Positions 30,544 to 40,387 of a DNA stretch of 51,328 nucleotides are shown here, in pieces (within the stretch, counting starts at the first letter, position 1; every line of letters begins with the position of its first letter). The notes beneath the pieces are model-generated. The model was not told the origin of the DNA. It did no database searches and was given only the letters and a program-made list of their open reading frames with translations. The DNA lies in assembly GCA_003223025.1 (NCBI GenBank), contig QHXR01000020.1:13197-64524 (forward strand). The letters are read 5' to 3'. The translations under genes were made by a program, and so were the position numbers. This DNA comes from Acidobacteriota bacterium. Its GTDB lineage: Bacteria > Acidobacteriota > Blastocatellia > Pyrinomonadales > Pyrinomonadaceae.

Positions 30544-31917
30544 TTATGATCGCCGAGTTCGCCTGCGTCCGGAGTCGATCGAGGCGACGCTCCCCGCGGA
30601 TCTATGGACCGAGCGTTCGTGCGGTTCGTCTTCGATATCGTCAGCGTACGAGCTGCGACTCGCGACCAACAGCGAGATAAGGACCAGGAACATCACGGAA
30701 ATCGCGGTCGTGTGCAGAACGAAATCGAAGATGCTGTGAACCAGGATCGCAAATATTCCCGCTAAAGCTCCGAATGCGATCCCGCGTCGATAATCATTTC
30801 TAATCCCGCTCGCAGCTTTCCCCGTCACGAAAAGGCGAAATAGAAAAAACAATCCGATGACCGCGCCGACAATACCCGCGTCGGCAAGCACCTGAAGATA
30901 ATCGTTGTGAGACTGCTCGACTCGTTCGAGTCCGCTCATCGCATCGTGCGGAGTATACGCGACACCAAACGCGCCAAAGCCGGCTCCGAATGGAAGATTC
31001 GCTTTGATGACCTCGAGTGTCACATGCCAGATGTTGCTGCGTCCGGTCGTAAGATCGCTGGTCGCGGCAGTATCGGCGACTCGGGTGAGAGATGTCTCAC
31101 CGCCGACGAAAACTGCACCGCCGATGACTGCGACGAACAACAGCACGGCGAGACCAAGTTTCAATGCCAGATTCGAACGGCTCTTCGTTCCGGTCGTCAG
31201 CAGAACTAGAAAAATAATCTCTGCCAGAAATGCGACGAGGCCGCCCCGCGATCCGCTCAGCAGGAGCGAGACGCCCATCAGCGCGATCGCCGTGACGTAG
31301 AGCAATCGCTTGTCCTTTAGGATCGCACCGGTGAAGATCAGTCCCATCGGAACTGCAACCGCCATCTCGATAAACGCGGCGAAGTTGTGACGGTTAACAA
31401 ATGATCCGAAGGGAGCTGTCGCTTCGTAGATCCCGTAAATTTTCAGCGGACTGAGCACGGATTGAAGGATCGCGAAAAACGCGTAGCCGAATCCGAATAC
31501 CGTGATGATCGCCGCCATGCGTCGGATCCTGGATGCGGAATCCAAAAGCACAAGCAGAACTGAGAGCAAAAGAAACAGTGCGATGTAATGGATCGCTGAG
31601 ACGCGCGTTGCAAATACGTCGAGCGAAAGAGTCTCCGAAATTCCGCTCACGCCGGCGACGTCTGCGAATCGGCCAAATGGAATGACCTGTATGAATCCAT
31701 AGATCCCGGCGGCGAGAAACGCGAACGGAATCGGATCGCGACTAAATCGCACCGCTCCGGTCAAAAGACCGTCCACCGCCCACAACGCTACAGTCAGGGC
31801 AACGAGCAGATAGAAAAGCGCGAGGACAGGCTGATGCACCGCGCCGTAAGCGACCGTCGTAAAGACGATGATCACCGCGATCAAAAAGAATGCGAGCTTA
31901 TTTGCCCAGGTGGTCAT
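30544..31917 (-). CDS. O-antigen ligase / Wzy-like polymerase
   Basis: A 457-residue membrane protein with about eleven helices. It has the Wzy_C hallmarks: SGSRGGLVAFLAE and a large periplasmic loop with PFGAGFGAFGVAY and VEQSHNDYLQVLADAG. Such proteins polymerise or transfer lipid-linked glycans on the periplasmic face. The frame is open to 31980, but the ATG at 31917 overlaps the upstream stop as ATGA, showing coupled translation. The C terminus is hydrophilic and Arg/Ser-rich (HRSAGSVASIDSGRRRT). Last gene of a three-gene surface-glycan operon; whether it ligates O-antigen or polymerises an exopolysaccharide is open. Confidence 0.85.
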   Translation of the reverse strand: MTTWANKLAFFLIAVIIVFTTVAYGAVHQPVLALFYLLVALTVALWAVDGLLTGAVRFSRDPIPFAFLAAGIYGFIQVIPFGRFADVAGVSGISETLSLDVFATRVSAIHYIALFLLLSVLLVLLDSASRIRRMAAIITVFGFGYAFFAILQSVLSPLKIYGIYEATAPFGSFVNRHNFAAFIEMAVAVPMGLIFTGAILKDKRLLYVTAIALMGVSLLLSGSRGGLVAFLAEIIFLVLLTTGTKSRSNLALKLGLAVLLFVAVIGGAVFVGGETSLTRVADTAATSDLTTGRSNIWHVTLEVIKANLPFGAGFGAFGVAYTPHDAMSGLERVEQSHNDYLQVLADAGIVGAVIGLFFLFRLFVTGKAASGIRNDYRRGIAFGALAGIFAILVHSIFDFVLHTTAISVMFLVLISLLVASRSSYADDIEDEPHERSVHRSAGSVASIDSGRRRTRRS

Positions 31918-33206
31918 AGCTTGGTCAAGCGAAAATCGTCGTACCAGATCGTTCCCGAGATCGGACAGTCTTCGCCGCACGCAACTCGCCCCGTCCGAAT
32001 GAGCACGCCGTCAAAGTCCGAAGGCGCCGTGAAGTCAACTGTCATCTGTTTCCAATCCGCGGAACCCGCCTCGAACGGATCCGATGATGCGATCCCTTTG
32101 TTCTCGATGCCGCTGATGATCTGAAGCACCGGTGGTCCGCCGCTCCGAAGATTGTCCGTCCGAACCATGAACGTAAGTCGGTATCGAGCGCCGGGCTGCA
32201 CCGCAACCGACTGCACGACATTATGAAGATCGACTTTTGTATATCCTTTAAAGGCGATTCTCAAACTGCGACTGCCTTCGGACTTCACATTCGAGTCGGG
32301 TAAAACATCGATCTTCGGATCGGTTCGAAATACGCGCCAGCCGAAGAGGGTGTCGTCCGGAGCTCCGACAAAAGTTTCGAAGCCGCCGTTCGTAACGCTT
32401 TCGAATTGCGCGTCGCGATCGATCCCTGTCTGTCGGGCAAACTCGAGCGACTCGCGATATCTCTGCTTCTCAAAAAGTCCGCGTGCGATCCGTTTTGCAG
32501 TATCGAGATAGTTCGGCTTCTGATCTTCAGTCAGCGTGTTCCAGATCCGCAGCGCATTATCGGCACTGCCGCGAGCCGCATAAAAAAGCGCGAGCGTCGA
32601 TTTAACATCGGGCGTATCGACCGCGAGAGCCTCAACTTTTTGAGGATCTTTATCGAAGTAATCCCACGCCAGGGAAAAAACCTGTTCGCGATAGACGATG
32701 CTTCGCTCGGTCGTTTTTCTCAGCTCGGCGAATGCTTCGTCGCTTCGATTTTGCCGGAGATAGAAATTGCCGAATTGCCAGTGCGGAAATGTATAGTTCG
32801 GTGCAAGCTCGACTGCTCTCGCGAGCGCTCGTTCTGCCTTCTCCGGTTGTTCGGCCTGCTCGTACGCTCGTCCGAGCTCGATCCAATAACGAAAATCGTT
32901 TGGACCAAGACGAACGACGTCTTCAAACATCCCGACCGAGTTCTCGACACTTTCGGGAGAGAAATTTTCCTTCTCCTGCGTCGCAAGAAGCCACATCGGG
33001 AGAGCATCACTTGGAGCAAGATTTCGCGCGAGCCGTCCGAGCTCCGCAGCATTCGGCTGGTTCGGCGGCGTCAGTGCGGCGAGCATATTTCCGAGCTGCC
33101 AACGTACTGAAAACCATGCGAACACGATCGCGCAAAGAACGACGGCGAGGACGACGAGTCGTCCCTTAGCGTTCTTCGAATCCAATACTATTAGAGGTAA
33201 TTTCAC
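31914..33206 (-). CDS. TPR membrane protein with C-terminal carbohydrate-binding-like domain
   Basis: A 430-residue protein. One membrane helix near residues 16-33, then an extracytoplasmic part with TPR-like helix pairs (for example [20 protein letters not shown], residues about 103-122, and [20 protein letters not shown] next). Residues about 270-430 form a beta-rich domain resembling galactose-binding/CBM jelly rolls ([39 protein letters not shown]). The start is GTG overlapping the upstream TGA as GTGA, and its own stop overlaps the polymerase start as ATGA. It probably organises or binds the polysaccharide made by its neighbours; no enzyme motif is seen. Confidence 0.75.
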   Translation of the reverse strand: MKLPLIVLDSKNAKGRLVVLAVVLCAIVFAWFSVRWQLGNMLAALTPPNQPNAAELGRLARNLAPSDALPMWLLATQEKENFSPESVENSVGMFEDVVRLGPNDFRYWIELGRAYEQAEQPEKAERALARAVELAPNYTFPHWQFGNFYLRQNRSDEAFAELRKTTERSIVYREQVFSLAWDYFDKDPQKVEALAVDTPDVKSTLALFYAARGSADNALRIWNTLTEDQKPNYLDTAKRIARGLFEKQRYRESLEFARQTGIDRDAQFESVTNGGFETFVGAPDDTLFGWRVFRTDPKIDVLPDSNVKSEGSRSLRIAFKGYTKVDLHNVVQSVAVQPGARYRLTFMVRTDNLRSGGPPVLQIISGIENKGIASSDPFEAGSADWKQMTVDFTAPSDFDGVLIRTGRVACGEDCPISGTIWYDDFRLTKL

Positions 33207-34324
33207 TTCTCTTCGAAAGACTCCCTTACCTTTTCGACCACGTACTCCTGCTGCTCCGACCGCAGCTCCGGATATATCGGAAGTGCCAAAGTCTCCTTCG
33301 CAGCTTTTTCGGATTCGGGAAACTCACCTTCGCGATATCCGAGGTATTCGAAACACTCTTGCAGGTGCAGCGGGACCGGATAATAAATGTCCGTCCCGAC
33401 ATCCGCAGCGGCGAGATGTTTTCTCAGTTCGTCACGCCTGCCCGAAACGCGAATAACAAATTGGTTGTAGATGTGACGGCAGTTCTCGCGTTCGAATGGG
33501 AGCTCGATCTGCTCGGTCAATCCCGCGTTCGTGAACAGGTCGCGATAACGATCCGCGTTCTGATTTCTTCTGTCGGTCCATTCGTCGAGGTGCGGCAGTT
33601 TGACGCGAAGCACCGCGCCTTGAAACCCGTCGAGTCGCGAATTCACACCGACCCATTTGTGATAGTAACGTTCTTCGGAACCGTGGTTTCTCAGAGCAAC
33701 CAGCTCGCGCGCGATCTGTTCGTCATCGGTCGTCATGAAACCGCCGTCGCCCATACCGCCAAGATTCTTCGACGGATAGAAACTAAAGCAACCAACCTCG
33801 CTCATCGCCCCGGCGCGCCTGCCGTTCTCTTCCGCACCGATCGCCTGGGCCGCGTCTTCCACCACCGGAATTCCGTGCCGGCCGACGACGTCGTTCAACG
33901 CCTCCATATCGGCGCACTGACCGTAAAGATGAACTGGTTGGATCGCCTTTGTACGCTCCGTGATGGCGCCTTCGATCTGAGATACGTCGAGATTGAAAGT
34001 CTTCGGATCGATATCGACGAACACCGGTGTCGCACCGAGCCGCGTGATCGCACTGACTGTCGCGAAAAAACTATACGGAGTCGTGATGACCTCGTCACCT
34101 GCTTTCACGCCGACAGCCATAAGCGCGAGCAACAAAGCGTCGCTTCCCGACGCACAACCGATCGCGTATTTCGTTCGGCAATATTCAGCGAGCTCATCTT
34201 CGAGTGCTTTTACCTCGCCGCCGAGAATAAATGCATTGGTGTCGAGGACGCGGCCGAGAGCCGATTCGATCTCGGGACGAAGTGCGCTGTTCTGTTCGGT
34301 AAGGTCGAGTAAAGGAACTTTCAT
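33203..34324 (-). CDS. DegT/DnrJ/EryC1/StrS-type PLP aminotransferase
   Basis: A 373-residue fold-type I aminotransferase of the sugar-aminotransferase family. Visible: [27 protein letters not shown] (the PLP-contacting Asp), the Schiff-base lysine in [16 protein letters not shown], and [16 protein letters not shown]. Members transaminate keto-sugar nucleotides (WecE, perosamine synthase), supplying amino sugars for surface glycans, which suits the two genes behind it. The frame extends seven codons upstream into a palindromic repeat; [11 protein letters not shown] at 34324 is the family start. Confidence 0.92.
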   Translation of the reverse strand: MKVPLLDLTEQNSALRPEIESALGRVLDTNAFILGGEVKALEDELAEYCRTKYAIGCASGSDALLLALMAVGVKAGDEVITTPYSFFATVSAITRLGATPVFVDIDPKTFNLDVSQIEGAITERTKAIQPVHLYGQCADMEALNDVVGRHGIPVVEDAAQAIGAEENGRRAGAMSEVGCFSFYPSKNLGGMGDGGFMTTDDEQIARELVALRNHGSEERYYHKWVGVNSRLDGFQGAVLRVKLPHLDEWTDRRNQNADRYRDLFTNAGLTEQIELPFERENCRHIYNQFVIRVSGRRDELRKHLAAADVGTDIYYPVPLHLQECFEYLGYREGEFPESEKAAKETLALPIYPELRSEQQEYVVEKVRESFEEK

Positions 34325-34331
34325 TAAGATT

Positions 34332-34391
34332 GCCACAGAGCACACAGAGAAATTCAGGAATGGCCCAACAAATCTCTGTGTGCTCTGTCGC
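34332..34391. repeat. CACAGAG-type inverted repeat in a divergent promoter gap
   Basis: Arms GCCACAGAGCACACAGAGA (34332-34350) and the complement TCTCTGTGTGCTCTGTCGC (34373-34391) match at 18 of 19 positions around 22 bases. It begins eight bases upstream of the aminotransferase ATG and fills most of the gap to nth. Confidence 0.85.
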
Positions 34392-34452
34392 TAATTCTAT
34401 CCAAACCTTTGCTAATTTGCATTTTGACCCGCGGTTTTTTAGCCTGAGGGCC

Positions 34453-35118
34453 ATGATCCGATCCAAATCCGAGAGAACGCTCGAGCTGATCAAGCGTCTG
34501 AAAAAGGCGTATCCGTCCGCTCACTGCGCGCTCAATCATACGAATGCATTTGAGCTGCTCATCGCGACAATTCTTTCGGCGCAATGCACTGATGTGCGTG
34601 TAAACATCGTGACCGCGGACCTGTTTCGCAAGTATCGCGGACCGCAGGATTTTGCCGAGGCAAGCCAGGCTGAACTGGAGCGGGACATCCATTCGACCGG
34701 ATTCTTTCGCAACAAGGCAAAGAATATCCGGGCCGCAGCGCAAAAGATCCTTGACGAATTCGGAGGCGAAGTTCCGAAGACCATGCCGGAGATCCTCTCG
34801 CTCGCGGGCGTCGCCCGAAAGACGGCGAACGTCGTTCTCGGGAATGCATTCGGCATCGCATCGGGCGTCGTCGTCGACACGCACGTCTCGCGACTATCGC
34901 AACGGCTCGGACTGACCAAAGAAAAAACGCCCGAAAAAATCGAGCGTGATCTTCAAAAGTTAGTTCCCAAAAAAGATTGGGTCATGTTCTCGCATTGGCT
35001 GATCTTTCATGGTCGGCAGATCTGTCACGCCCGAAAACCCAAATGCCGGGAATGTGTCCTCTCGGACGAGTGCCCGTCATATCCCATTTTCATAAAGACG
35101 GGCACTGCGGCCGAGTAA
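34453..35118 (+). CDS. nth: Endonuclease III
   Basis: A 221-residue DNA glycosylase/AP lyase for oxidised pyrimidines in base-excision repair. The helix-hairpin-helix LPEILSLAG-type segment (here MPEILSLAGVARKTANVVLG) carries the catalytic Lys, VDTHVSRLSQRLG carries the catalytic Asp, and the C terminus has the [4Fe-4S] loop C-x6-C-x2-C-x5-C (CHARKPKCRECVLSDEC). A longer frame from 34330 reads through the repeat at 34332-34391, so I take the ATG at 34453. The last residues (KTGTAAE) are followed after four bases by the convergent peptidase gene. Confidence 0.95.
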   Translation: MIRSKSERTLELIKRLKKAYPSAHCALNHTNAFELLIATILSAQCTDVRVNIVTADLFRKYRGPQDFAEASQAELERDIHSTGFFRNKAKNIRAAAQKILDEFGGEVPKTMPEILSLAGVARKTANVVLGNAFGIASGVVVDTHVSRLSQRLGLTKEKTPEKIERDLQKLVPKKDWVMFSHWLIFHGRQICHARKPKCRECVLSDECPSYPIFIKTGTAAE

Positions 35119-35122
35119 CGCT

Positions 35123-36784
35123 CTACGGACGCGGAGTCGCGACCGGTGCCGGGCTCGGCGTCGGCGTAGCAGCCGGCTTCGGCATATTCTCCGGTGCAAA
35201 ACGCGGGAGCATTTCATCGCGCATCGCGAGTTGATAAAGCGCCGCGGCGATCGAGACCGCCGAAGCTTTCACATCACTCTCGATAATGCGTTCGTACGTG
35301 TCGAGGTTCGTATGCCAAGTCACGTTGAAATACTCGATCGGATCTTGCGAAACCCCGATACCCGGAAGTCCCGCCGCGTTGAATGATGTGCTGTCTGTTC
35401 CGCCAAGCCCGCGGCCGGTGGAATTGATCGCACCCGCGATCCCGAGATCGGAAAACGGTTGGACCGCTTCTCGTAAAATAGTCGCGGCTTCGGGCGGACC
35501 GAAAATACTCATGCCACGCGCGCGACCTGTTCCGCTGTCGATATTGAAATATCCGTTGAACTTCGCCCACTCAGGTTTCGGATTCTCGAACGTCCCGAAA
35601 TGCTGTGCGACATAAGCCTGAGATCCCAGCAGTCCTTGCTCTTCACCGCTCCAACATGCGACACGGATCGTGCGACGCGGTTTCACGCCGATCGCTTTCA
35701 AAATTCGTGCGGCTTCCATCATCGTCGCGCAGCCGACCGCATTGTCCGTCGCACCCGTCGCCGAATGCCACGAATCGAGATGCCCGCCGAGCATTACGAC
35801 TTCATCCTTCTTATCCGATCCGTAGATCTCGCCGACGAGGTTGTAACTCGTCTTCCCCTCGGGAACGATATGGCTTTTCAAATCGAACTCGAGCCGCACC
35901 GGCGTTCCGTCCGCAATGAGCCTCGAGATGCGCCCGAAATCTTCGTTACGCATGACGACTGTCGGAATGACTTTCTTGATGTCGAACGTTCGGTTGTTGA
36001 ATGCACGGACAGCACCACGATCCAATTGTGATTCGTTGATCCGAACCAGCGCCCCATTATCGAGAAGAAACTTGTCGACTTGTTCGTTGACTTGAGCTCC
36101 GGTTAACGCACCCGGACGCGGAGCCGGCGGAGTTTGATTCGGTCGGCCGGGACCGCCCGGTGCACGTTTGGTCGGATCCGGATCGTATCGCTTCGCGTTA
36201 TCTTCATCGGGAATCCGTTTCGGAGCAGGATCACGCGACTGATCGAGGAAGGACCATTTCCCGACTAAAACGATCTTCTTTCTAACCAGCGATTTAACGC
36301 TCTCAAAGTATGCCGTCAGTTCTTCCTGCGTCGGCTGCTGTTGGATCGATGGCGTTATCGATGATTGAACTGTCGGGATCACGATCTGAACCGCATCGGC
36401 GGTAACCTTTTTCTTCGTCGACGGAGTCCATGCGAGAACCTCGAACGTCAGCGTGTCAGCCACCGGCGACAACATCAAACCCGTATTGCGATCGTTGACC
36501 CAGCCCGGATGTCCGAAATCCCAAGGCTCGAGAGCCGTGTTGTCGAAGCCCCACCGCTTCATTTCTTCGGCCGCCCACTTCGCGGCATTAACATGATTCG
36601 GCGAACCGGTCAGACGCGGCCCGTAAAGATCGGTGAGGATATGCAGCGTGTGCATGATCCTGGAATTTTCCATTCCCTCTTTGCGGATCTGCGCGTTGAC
36701 GTCGGGGATCTGTGCGACGGATCCGATCGGGAACAGGAGCACCTGCAAAAGAAATAGAGCGACAATTGTTCGTGATAAATTCAT
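35123..36784 (-). CDS. Secreted M28-family zinc metallopeptidase
   Basis: A 553-residue exported peptidase. A signal peptide (about residues 1-24, cleaved after SVA) is followed by the M28 prologue ([15 protein letters not shown]), a PA-type insert with a Pro-rich loop (about 195-225) and the zinc site: [34 protein letters not shown], the central IDSGTGRA Asp and the C-terminal [14 protein letters not shown]. These supply the His-Asp-Glu-Asp-His ligands. Close to the carboxypeptidase Q-like group, so dipeptide or oligopeptide hydrolysis is likely. The tail [20 protein letters not shown] is a disordered Pro/Ala/Thr run. It ends four bases from nth. Confidence 0.92.
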   Translation of the reverse strand: MNLSRTIVALFLLQVLLFPIGSVAQIPDVNAQIRKEGMENSRIMHTLHILTDLYGPRLTGSPNHVNAAKWAAEEMKRWGFDNTALEPWDFGHPGWVNDRNTGLMLSPVADTLTFEVLAWTPSTKKKVTADAVQIVIPTVQSSITPSIQQQPTQEELTAYFESVKSLVRKKIVLVGKWSFLDQSRDPAPKRIPDEDNAKRYDPDPTKRAPGGPGRPNQTPPAPRPGALTGAQVNEQVDKFLLDNGALVRINESQLDRGAVRAFNNRTFDIKKVIPTVVMRNEDFGRISRLIADGTPVRLEFDLKSHIVPEGKTSYNLVGEIYGSDKKDEVVMLGGHLDSWHSATGATDNAVGCATMMEAARILKAIGVKPRRTIRVACWSGEEQGLLGSQAYVAQHFGTFENPKPEWAKFNGYFNIDSGTGRARGMSIFGPPEAATILREAVQPFSDLGIAGAINSTGRGLGGTDSTSFNAAGLPGIGVSQDPIEYFNVTWHTNLDTYERIIESDVKASAVSIAAALYQLAMRDEMLPRFAPENMPKPAATPTPSPAPVATPRP

Positions 36785-36846
36785 TCGTGTAAGGGACCGT
36801 CTCCCAAAGGAGAGACCTGTAAGTTGTATTTTTGTAAACGTGCCGA

Positions 36847-36878
36847 GTTGGAGGATATCTACGTTTATATCCTACAAC
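36847..36878. other. Strong hairpin between rimO and the M28 peptidase gene
   Basis: GTTGGAGGATAT and ATATCCTACAAC pair with one mismatch around CTACGTTT. It lies downstream of rimO on the transcribed strand but has no T tract, so it may protect the rimO 3' end rather than terminate. Confidence 0.45.
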
Positions 36879-36936
36879 GGTCAGAGCGACATGGAAAAAT
36901 GTGATGAGTCGACCGAGATTCGTGACGACATTCCTA

Positions 36937-38286
36937 CTATATGATCTCGCCGATCAAATCGTACTCGTGAGCCTCGGTAATACGAACGTCGTAGATCGCA
37001 CCCATCTGCGGTTTGAGATCTTCCGGCATGTCGTTTATGAGAATGTATCCGTCGATATCCTGCGTCTGTCCGGCGAGGCGGCCTTGAAACAGCAAGTCCG
37101 ACTCTTGCGAGATCCCCTCGAACATTACCTTATACGTATTCCCGACTTTCGCGTTGTTGAGCCGCTTGCTGATCTTCGCCTGTTCCTTCATCAAACGACT
37201 GCGGCGCTGTTTCGCGACCTTCGGATCGACCTTGTTCGGTAGATCGAACGCGGGAGTTCCCTCTTCGTCCGAGTAGGTAAAAACTCCGACGTTGTCGAAA
37301 CGGCAATTGCGGACAAAAGTCATGAGCTCTTCGAAATCTTCTTCTGTCTCTCCCGGAAAGCCCGTAATGAAAGTTGTGCGGATCGTAATCCCCTGAACCT
37401 TTTCGCGAACGCGTACGATCAGCTTCTCGAGCGACTCGCGCGTGCCGCCACGCTTCATGAGCTTCAGCACATTTCGCGAACCGTGTTGAAGCGGCATGTC
37501 GAGATATTTTACGGCCTTTGGTGTGTCAGCGATTGCCGCGAGAAAAGCGTCGGAGATGTGAGTCGGATAAGCGTACATGACGCGGACCCATTCGAGTTCT
37601 TCGATCTCGCCCAGTGCTCGGATCAAAGCTGCAAGAGCATCGACCTCGCCGAGATCTTCGCCGTAACGCGACGAGTCTTGCGCGATAAGTACGACTTCCT
37701 TTACACCTTGCTTCGCGAGATTTCGCGCCTCTTCGATGATCGATCCGAAACGCCGTGAGCGAAAACTTCCACGCATCGAAGGGATGGAGCAAAACGCGCA
37801 CGGACGATCGCAGCCTTCGGCGATCTTAATGAATGCAGTGTGCGATTCAGTCGCACGAAATCGCGGCGTGTCGAAGTCGTAGAGATATGTTGCGGTCTTG
37901 TTGCCGATCGGCATTAACGGAAGCGAGCGGAAGTTTTTCTGTTCGTCTGTGGCTTCGAGGATCCGAGTGACTTCGTTGGTGCCGATGAACGCGTCGACAT
38001 CCGGAAGCTCCTTCATCAGATCGTCGCGATAACGCTCGACGAGACATCCGGCAACTACGACACGTTTTACCGTTCCGTCTTCTTTAAGGCGCGTCGCGTC
38101 GAGGATCGCCTCGATCGACTCCTGCTTCGCGGATTCGATAAACCCGCATGTATTGACGACGACGGTCTCAGCCTCTTCGGCGTTGTTCGTGATCTCGTAT
38201 CCGGCCTGCTGGAGCGTACCCATCATGACCTCGCTATCGACGAGATTCTTCGGGCATCCAAGGCTGACAAATCCTACTTTTTTCAT
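36937..38286 (-). CDS. rimO: Ribosomal protein S12 methylthiotransferase
   Basis: A 449-residue radical-SAM enzyme that methylthiolates the conserved Asp of ribosomal protein S12. The N-terminal UPF0004 domain has the three auxiliary-cluster cysteines (SLGCPKNLVDSE, VNTCGFIESAK, VVAGCLVERYR). The radical-SAM motif is CDRPCAFCSIP (CxxxCxxC), and a TRAM domain closes the protein. SLGCPKNLVDSE and the CSIPSMRGSFRSR segment point to RimO rather than MiaB. Length is normal. Confidence 0.96.
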   Translation of the reverse strand: MKKVGFVSLGCPKNLVDSEVMMGTLQQAGYEITNNAEEAETVVVNTCGFIESAKQESIEAILDATRLKEDGTVKRVVVAGCLVERYRDDLMKELPDVDAFIGTNEVTRILEATDEQKNFRSLPLMPIGNKTATYLYDFDTPRFRATESHTAFIKIAEGCDRPCAFCSIPSMRGSFRSRRFGSIIEEARNLAKQGVKEVVLIAQDSSRYGEDLGEVDALAALIRALGEIEELEWVRVMYAYPTHISDAFLAAIADTPKAVKYLDMPLQHGSRNVLKLMKRGGTRESLEKLIVRVREKVQGITIRTTFITGFPGETEEDFEELMTFVRNCRFDNVGVFTYSDEEGTPAFDLPNKVDPKVAKQRRSRLMKEQAKISKRLNNAKVGNTYKVMFEGISQESDLLFQGRLAGQTQDIDGYILINDMPEDLKPQMGAIYDVRITEAHEYDLIGEII

Positions 38287-38391
38287 CTTAAAAACAAACG
38301 TTGATTATAGCCGATGAGCGGTAATCAGGGCATTGGCGAAAGGTATTTGTTTCTGCGGCCAGACAAATAGTTGCGTGCGATCTCCGAATTC

Positions 38392-38490
38392 GAGGCGGAA
38401 ACCCGACCGGTCGGGAGGGTGTTCTTCCTTTGTTCACTGGAGATACGCGGGCTTTAAGGACACGCTCCCTACCGGTCGTGTTTCTGCCTC
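38392..38490. mobile_element. MITE-like inverted repeat element
   Basis: Arms of about 33 bases (GAGGCGGAAACCCGACCGGT continuing to 38424, and the complement of ACCGGTCGTGTTTCTGCCTC ending at 38490) differ at about five positions and flank 33 bases. It fills much of the 223-base gap between two minus-strand genes. There is no coding content. It could be a miniature transposable element or a long hairpin; no target duplication is certain. Confidence 0.55.
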
Positions 38491-38509
38491 TTGGTCGCAG
38501 TTCTGAGAT

Positions 38510-39001
38510 TTAGCTCAGTAGTTGGTTTGCGATCGAGATGGCCTCCCTGGGTGAGTCAGCGAAATAAACTCGGTCCTTTCCGATCTGTTTGAAGAATCGT
38601 CTCGCTTCTTCACTCGCTCCGACGAGGATCACCGGCTTTCCATTCTTTATTGCCAGCGAAACCTCCGAGGCCGTTCCAGCGCCATCGACTCCACATGCGA
38701 TGACGATATCCGCCGAGAGGCCGATGATGTTATTCCTCGCCTGGCCGGTATCGGTAACGATTGCGACATCGACTGCAGGCGAAACATCCCCGTCACGATC
38801 CGGTAGAATTCCGACCGTCAAACTTCCCTCGATCTCCTTTGCACCTTCGTCCGCAGCCCTCATCACACCGGCGTCACGACCGCCGCTAATCAGTATCCAG
38901 CCGTTTTCGGCAATCAGTCTTCCGAGCTCGCGGGCATTTGATATGGCGGGCTCGATATCCGATCCGGAACCGACGACGGCAATGACTGGCTTACGCGGCA
39001 T
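38510..39001 (-). CDS. SLOG/LOG-like nucleotide-binding protein (TIGR00725 type)
   Basis: A 163-residue Rossmann-like protein. VVGSGSD at the N terminus, ISGGRDAGVMRAADEGA (the glycine-rich nucleotide loop) and CGVDGAGTASEVSLAIKNGKPVIL (the GxGTxxE-type active segment) match the TIGR00725 branch of the LOG/SLOG superfamily. Related proteins release cytokinin-type bases from nucleotides or sense nucleotide signals; the substrate here is unknown. It is divergent from the aminotransferase gene, with 36 bases between them. Confidence 0.82.
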   Translation of the reverse strand: MPRKPVIAVVGSGSDIEPAISNARELGRLIAENGWILISGGRDAGVMRAADEGAKEIEGSLTVGILPDRDGDVSPAVDVAIVTDTGQARNNIIGLSADIVIACGVDGAGTASEVSLAIKNGKPVILVGASEEARRFFKQIGKDRVYFADSPREAISIANQLLS

Positions 39002-39037
39002 TGGTCGATTATAAATTAGTCACGCGGGAAGGCACGG

Positions 39038-40324
39038 ATGAACTTTGCTATCATCACGAATATGCCGCTTGACGATAACCAAACTGATACCAAACCCGTT
39101 TCCTCCGTCGAAGAGATCCGTGCTCATTTCCCCGCACTGGAGCGAATTCACAACGGAAACCCCGTCGCCTATTTTGATGGACCGGGCGGGACGCAGGTTC
39201 CGACATCGGTCGTCGACGCGATGAATGATTATCTTTTCAATCACAACGCGAACACGCATTGGGAATATCCTTCGAGTAACGAGACTGACAAGATAATCGA
39301 TGACTCGCGCGAGACGATGGCTGACTTTATAAATGCGTCGTCTGACGAGATCGTGTTCGGTCAGAACATGACGACGCTCACCTTTCATTTGGGTCGAGCT
39401 CTCGGCCGCCAGTTTCAATCGGGCGATGAGATCGTCGTTACTGAGCTTGATCATCACGCGAACTCTGATACGTGGAGAGCTCTGGCGCGAGATCGCGATC
39501 TTACCATCCGTGTTCTACCGATGAACGTCGAGACCGGCCAGCTCGAGATGGATCGACTGCCTTCGTTGCTCAACGATAAGACGAAGCTCGTCGCGATCGG
39601 AGCGGCGTCGAATATTCTCGGTACGATCAACGATGTCGAGAAAGTCTGCGCGATGGCTCGCGACGCAGGTGCTCTGAGTTTTGTCGATGCGGTTCACTAT
39701 GCGGCGCATGAGTTGATCGATGTAAAAAAGATCGGGTGTGATTTCCTCGCGCTGTCGGCTTACAAATTTTACGGGCCGCATATCGGAATCCTATACGGCC
39801 GCAAAGAGCTGCTCGAATCAATCGATGCTCCAAAGCTTAAGCCGGCTCCGGATTATTCACCCGAGCGTTTGGAAACCGGAACGCAGAATCACGAAGGTAT
39901 CGCAGGAGCGGCCGCCGCAGTTGAGTTTCTTGCGTCGCTTGCTAGTGGAAGCTCGCGTCGCGAGCGTCTCGTGTCGGCTTTCGATGCGCTTCATCGCCGT
40001 CAGCACGAAATGTTCGAAGTGATGTGGAAAGGCTTGGCCGAAATTCGCGGTGTAACTGTCTACGGTCCGCCACCCGAAGCTAAACGCACGTCGACGGTTT
40101 CATTTAGTGTCGACGGACGTAAATCAGAAGACGTCGCGCGAAAGCTAGCCGCGGATGGGCTGTTCCTGTCCGACGGAGATTTCTACGCATCGACCGTAGT
40201 TGAAAAGATCGGCGTGGGCGGATTAGTCAGAGCCGGACTCGCTTGTTACACCACGACGGATGAAGTCGAAAGATTTCTTGATGGCGTACGGATGATCGCT
40301 TCCGACCGGAAGAAAATTTTCTAA
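39038..40324 (+). CDS. Class V aminotransferase, cysteine desulfurase-like
   Basis: A 428-residue PLP enzyme of the SufS/NifS fold. Seen: YFDGPGGTQVPTSVVDAM, TELDHHANSDTWRALA (PLP-stacking His), FVDAVHYAAHE (Asp), the Schiff-base lysine in LSAYKFYGPHIG and ETGTQNHEGIAGAAAA. The usual desulfurase active-site cysteine loop (R-x-G-x-x-C) is absent: the matching region reads LSDGDFYASTVVEKI. Known relatives are named 'cysteine desulfurase-like' and the true substrate is uncertain. An in-frame ATG at 39062 (MPLDDNQ) is an alternative start. A terminator lies 12 bases downstream. Confidence 0.88.
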   Translation: MNFAIITNMPLDDNQTDTKPVSSVEEIRAHFPALERIHNGNPVAYFDGPGGTQVPTSVVDAMNDYLFNHNANTHWEYPSSNETDKIIDDSRETMADFINASSDEIVFGQNMTTLTFHLGRALGRQFQSGDEIVVTELDHHANSDTWRALARDRDLTIRVLPMNVETGQLEMDRLPSLLNDKTKLVAIGAASNILGTINDVEKVCAMARDAGALSFVDAVHYAAHELIDVKKIGCDFLALSAYKFYGPHIGILYGRKELLESIDAPKLKPAPDYSPERLETGTQNHEGIAGAAAAVEFLASLASGSSRRERLVSAFDALHRRQHEMFEVMWKGLAEIRGVTVYGPPPEAKRTSTVSFSVDGRKSEDVARKLAADGLFLSDGDFYASTVVEKIGVGGLVRAGLACYTTTDEVERFLDGVRMIASDRKKIF

Positions 40325-40336
40325 TAATGGAGATCG

Positions 40337-40368
40337 AAAGACCCGTCCATTTCTGAACGGGTCTTTTT
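40337..40368 (+). terminator. Rho-independent terminator, possibly bidirectional
   Basis: AAAGACCCGT and ACGGGTCTTT form a perfect ten-pair stem around CCATTTCTGA, followed by a T run. On the minus strand it also lies just past the kelch gene stop. Its core resembles the rRNA terminator at 49352-49385. Confidence 0.9.
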
Positions 40369-40387
40369 GACGCTATCGCCCGCTAGT

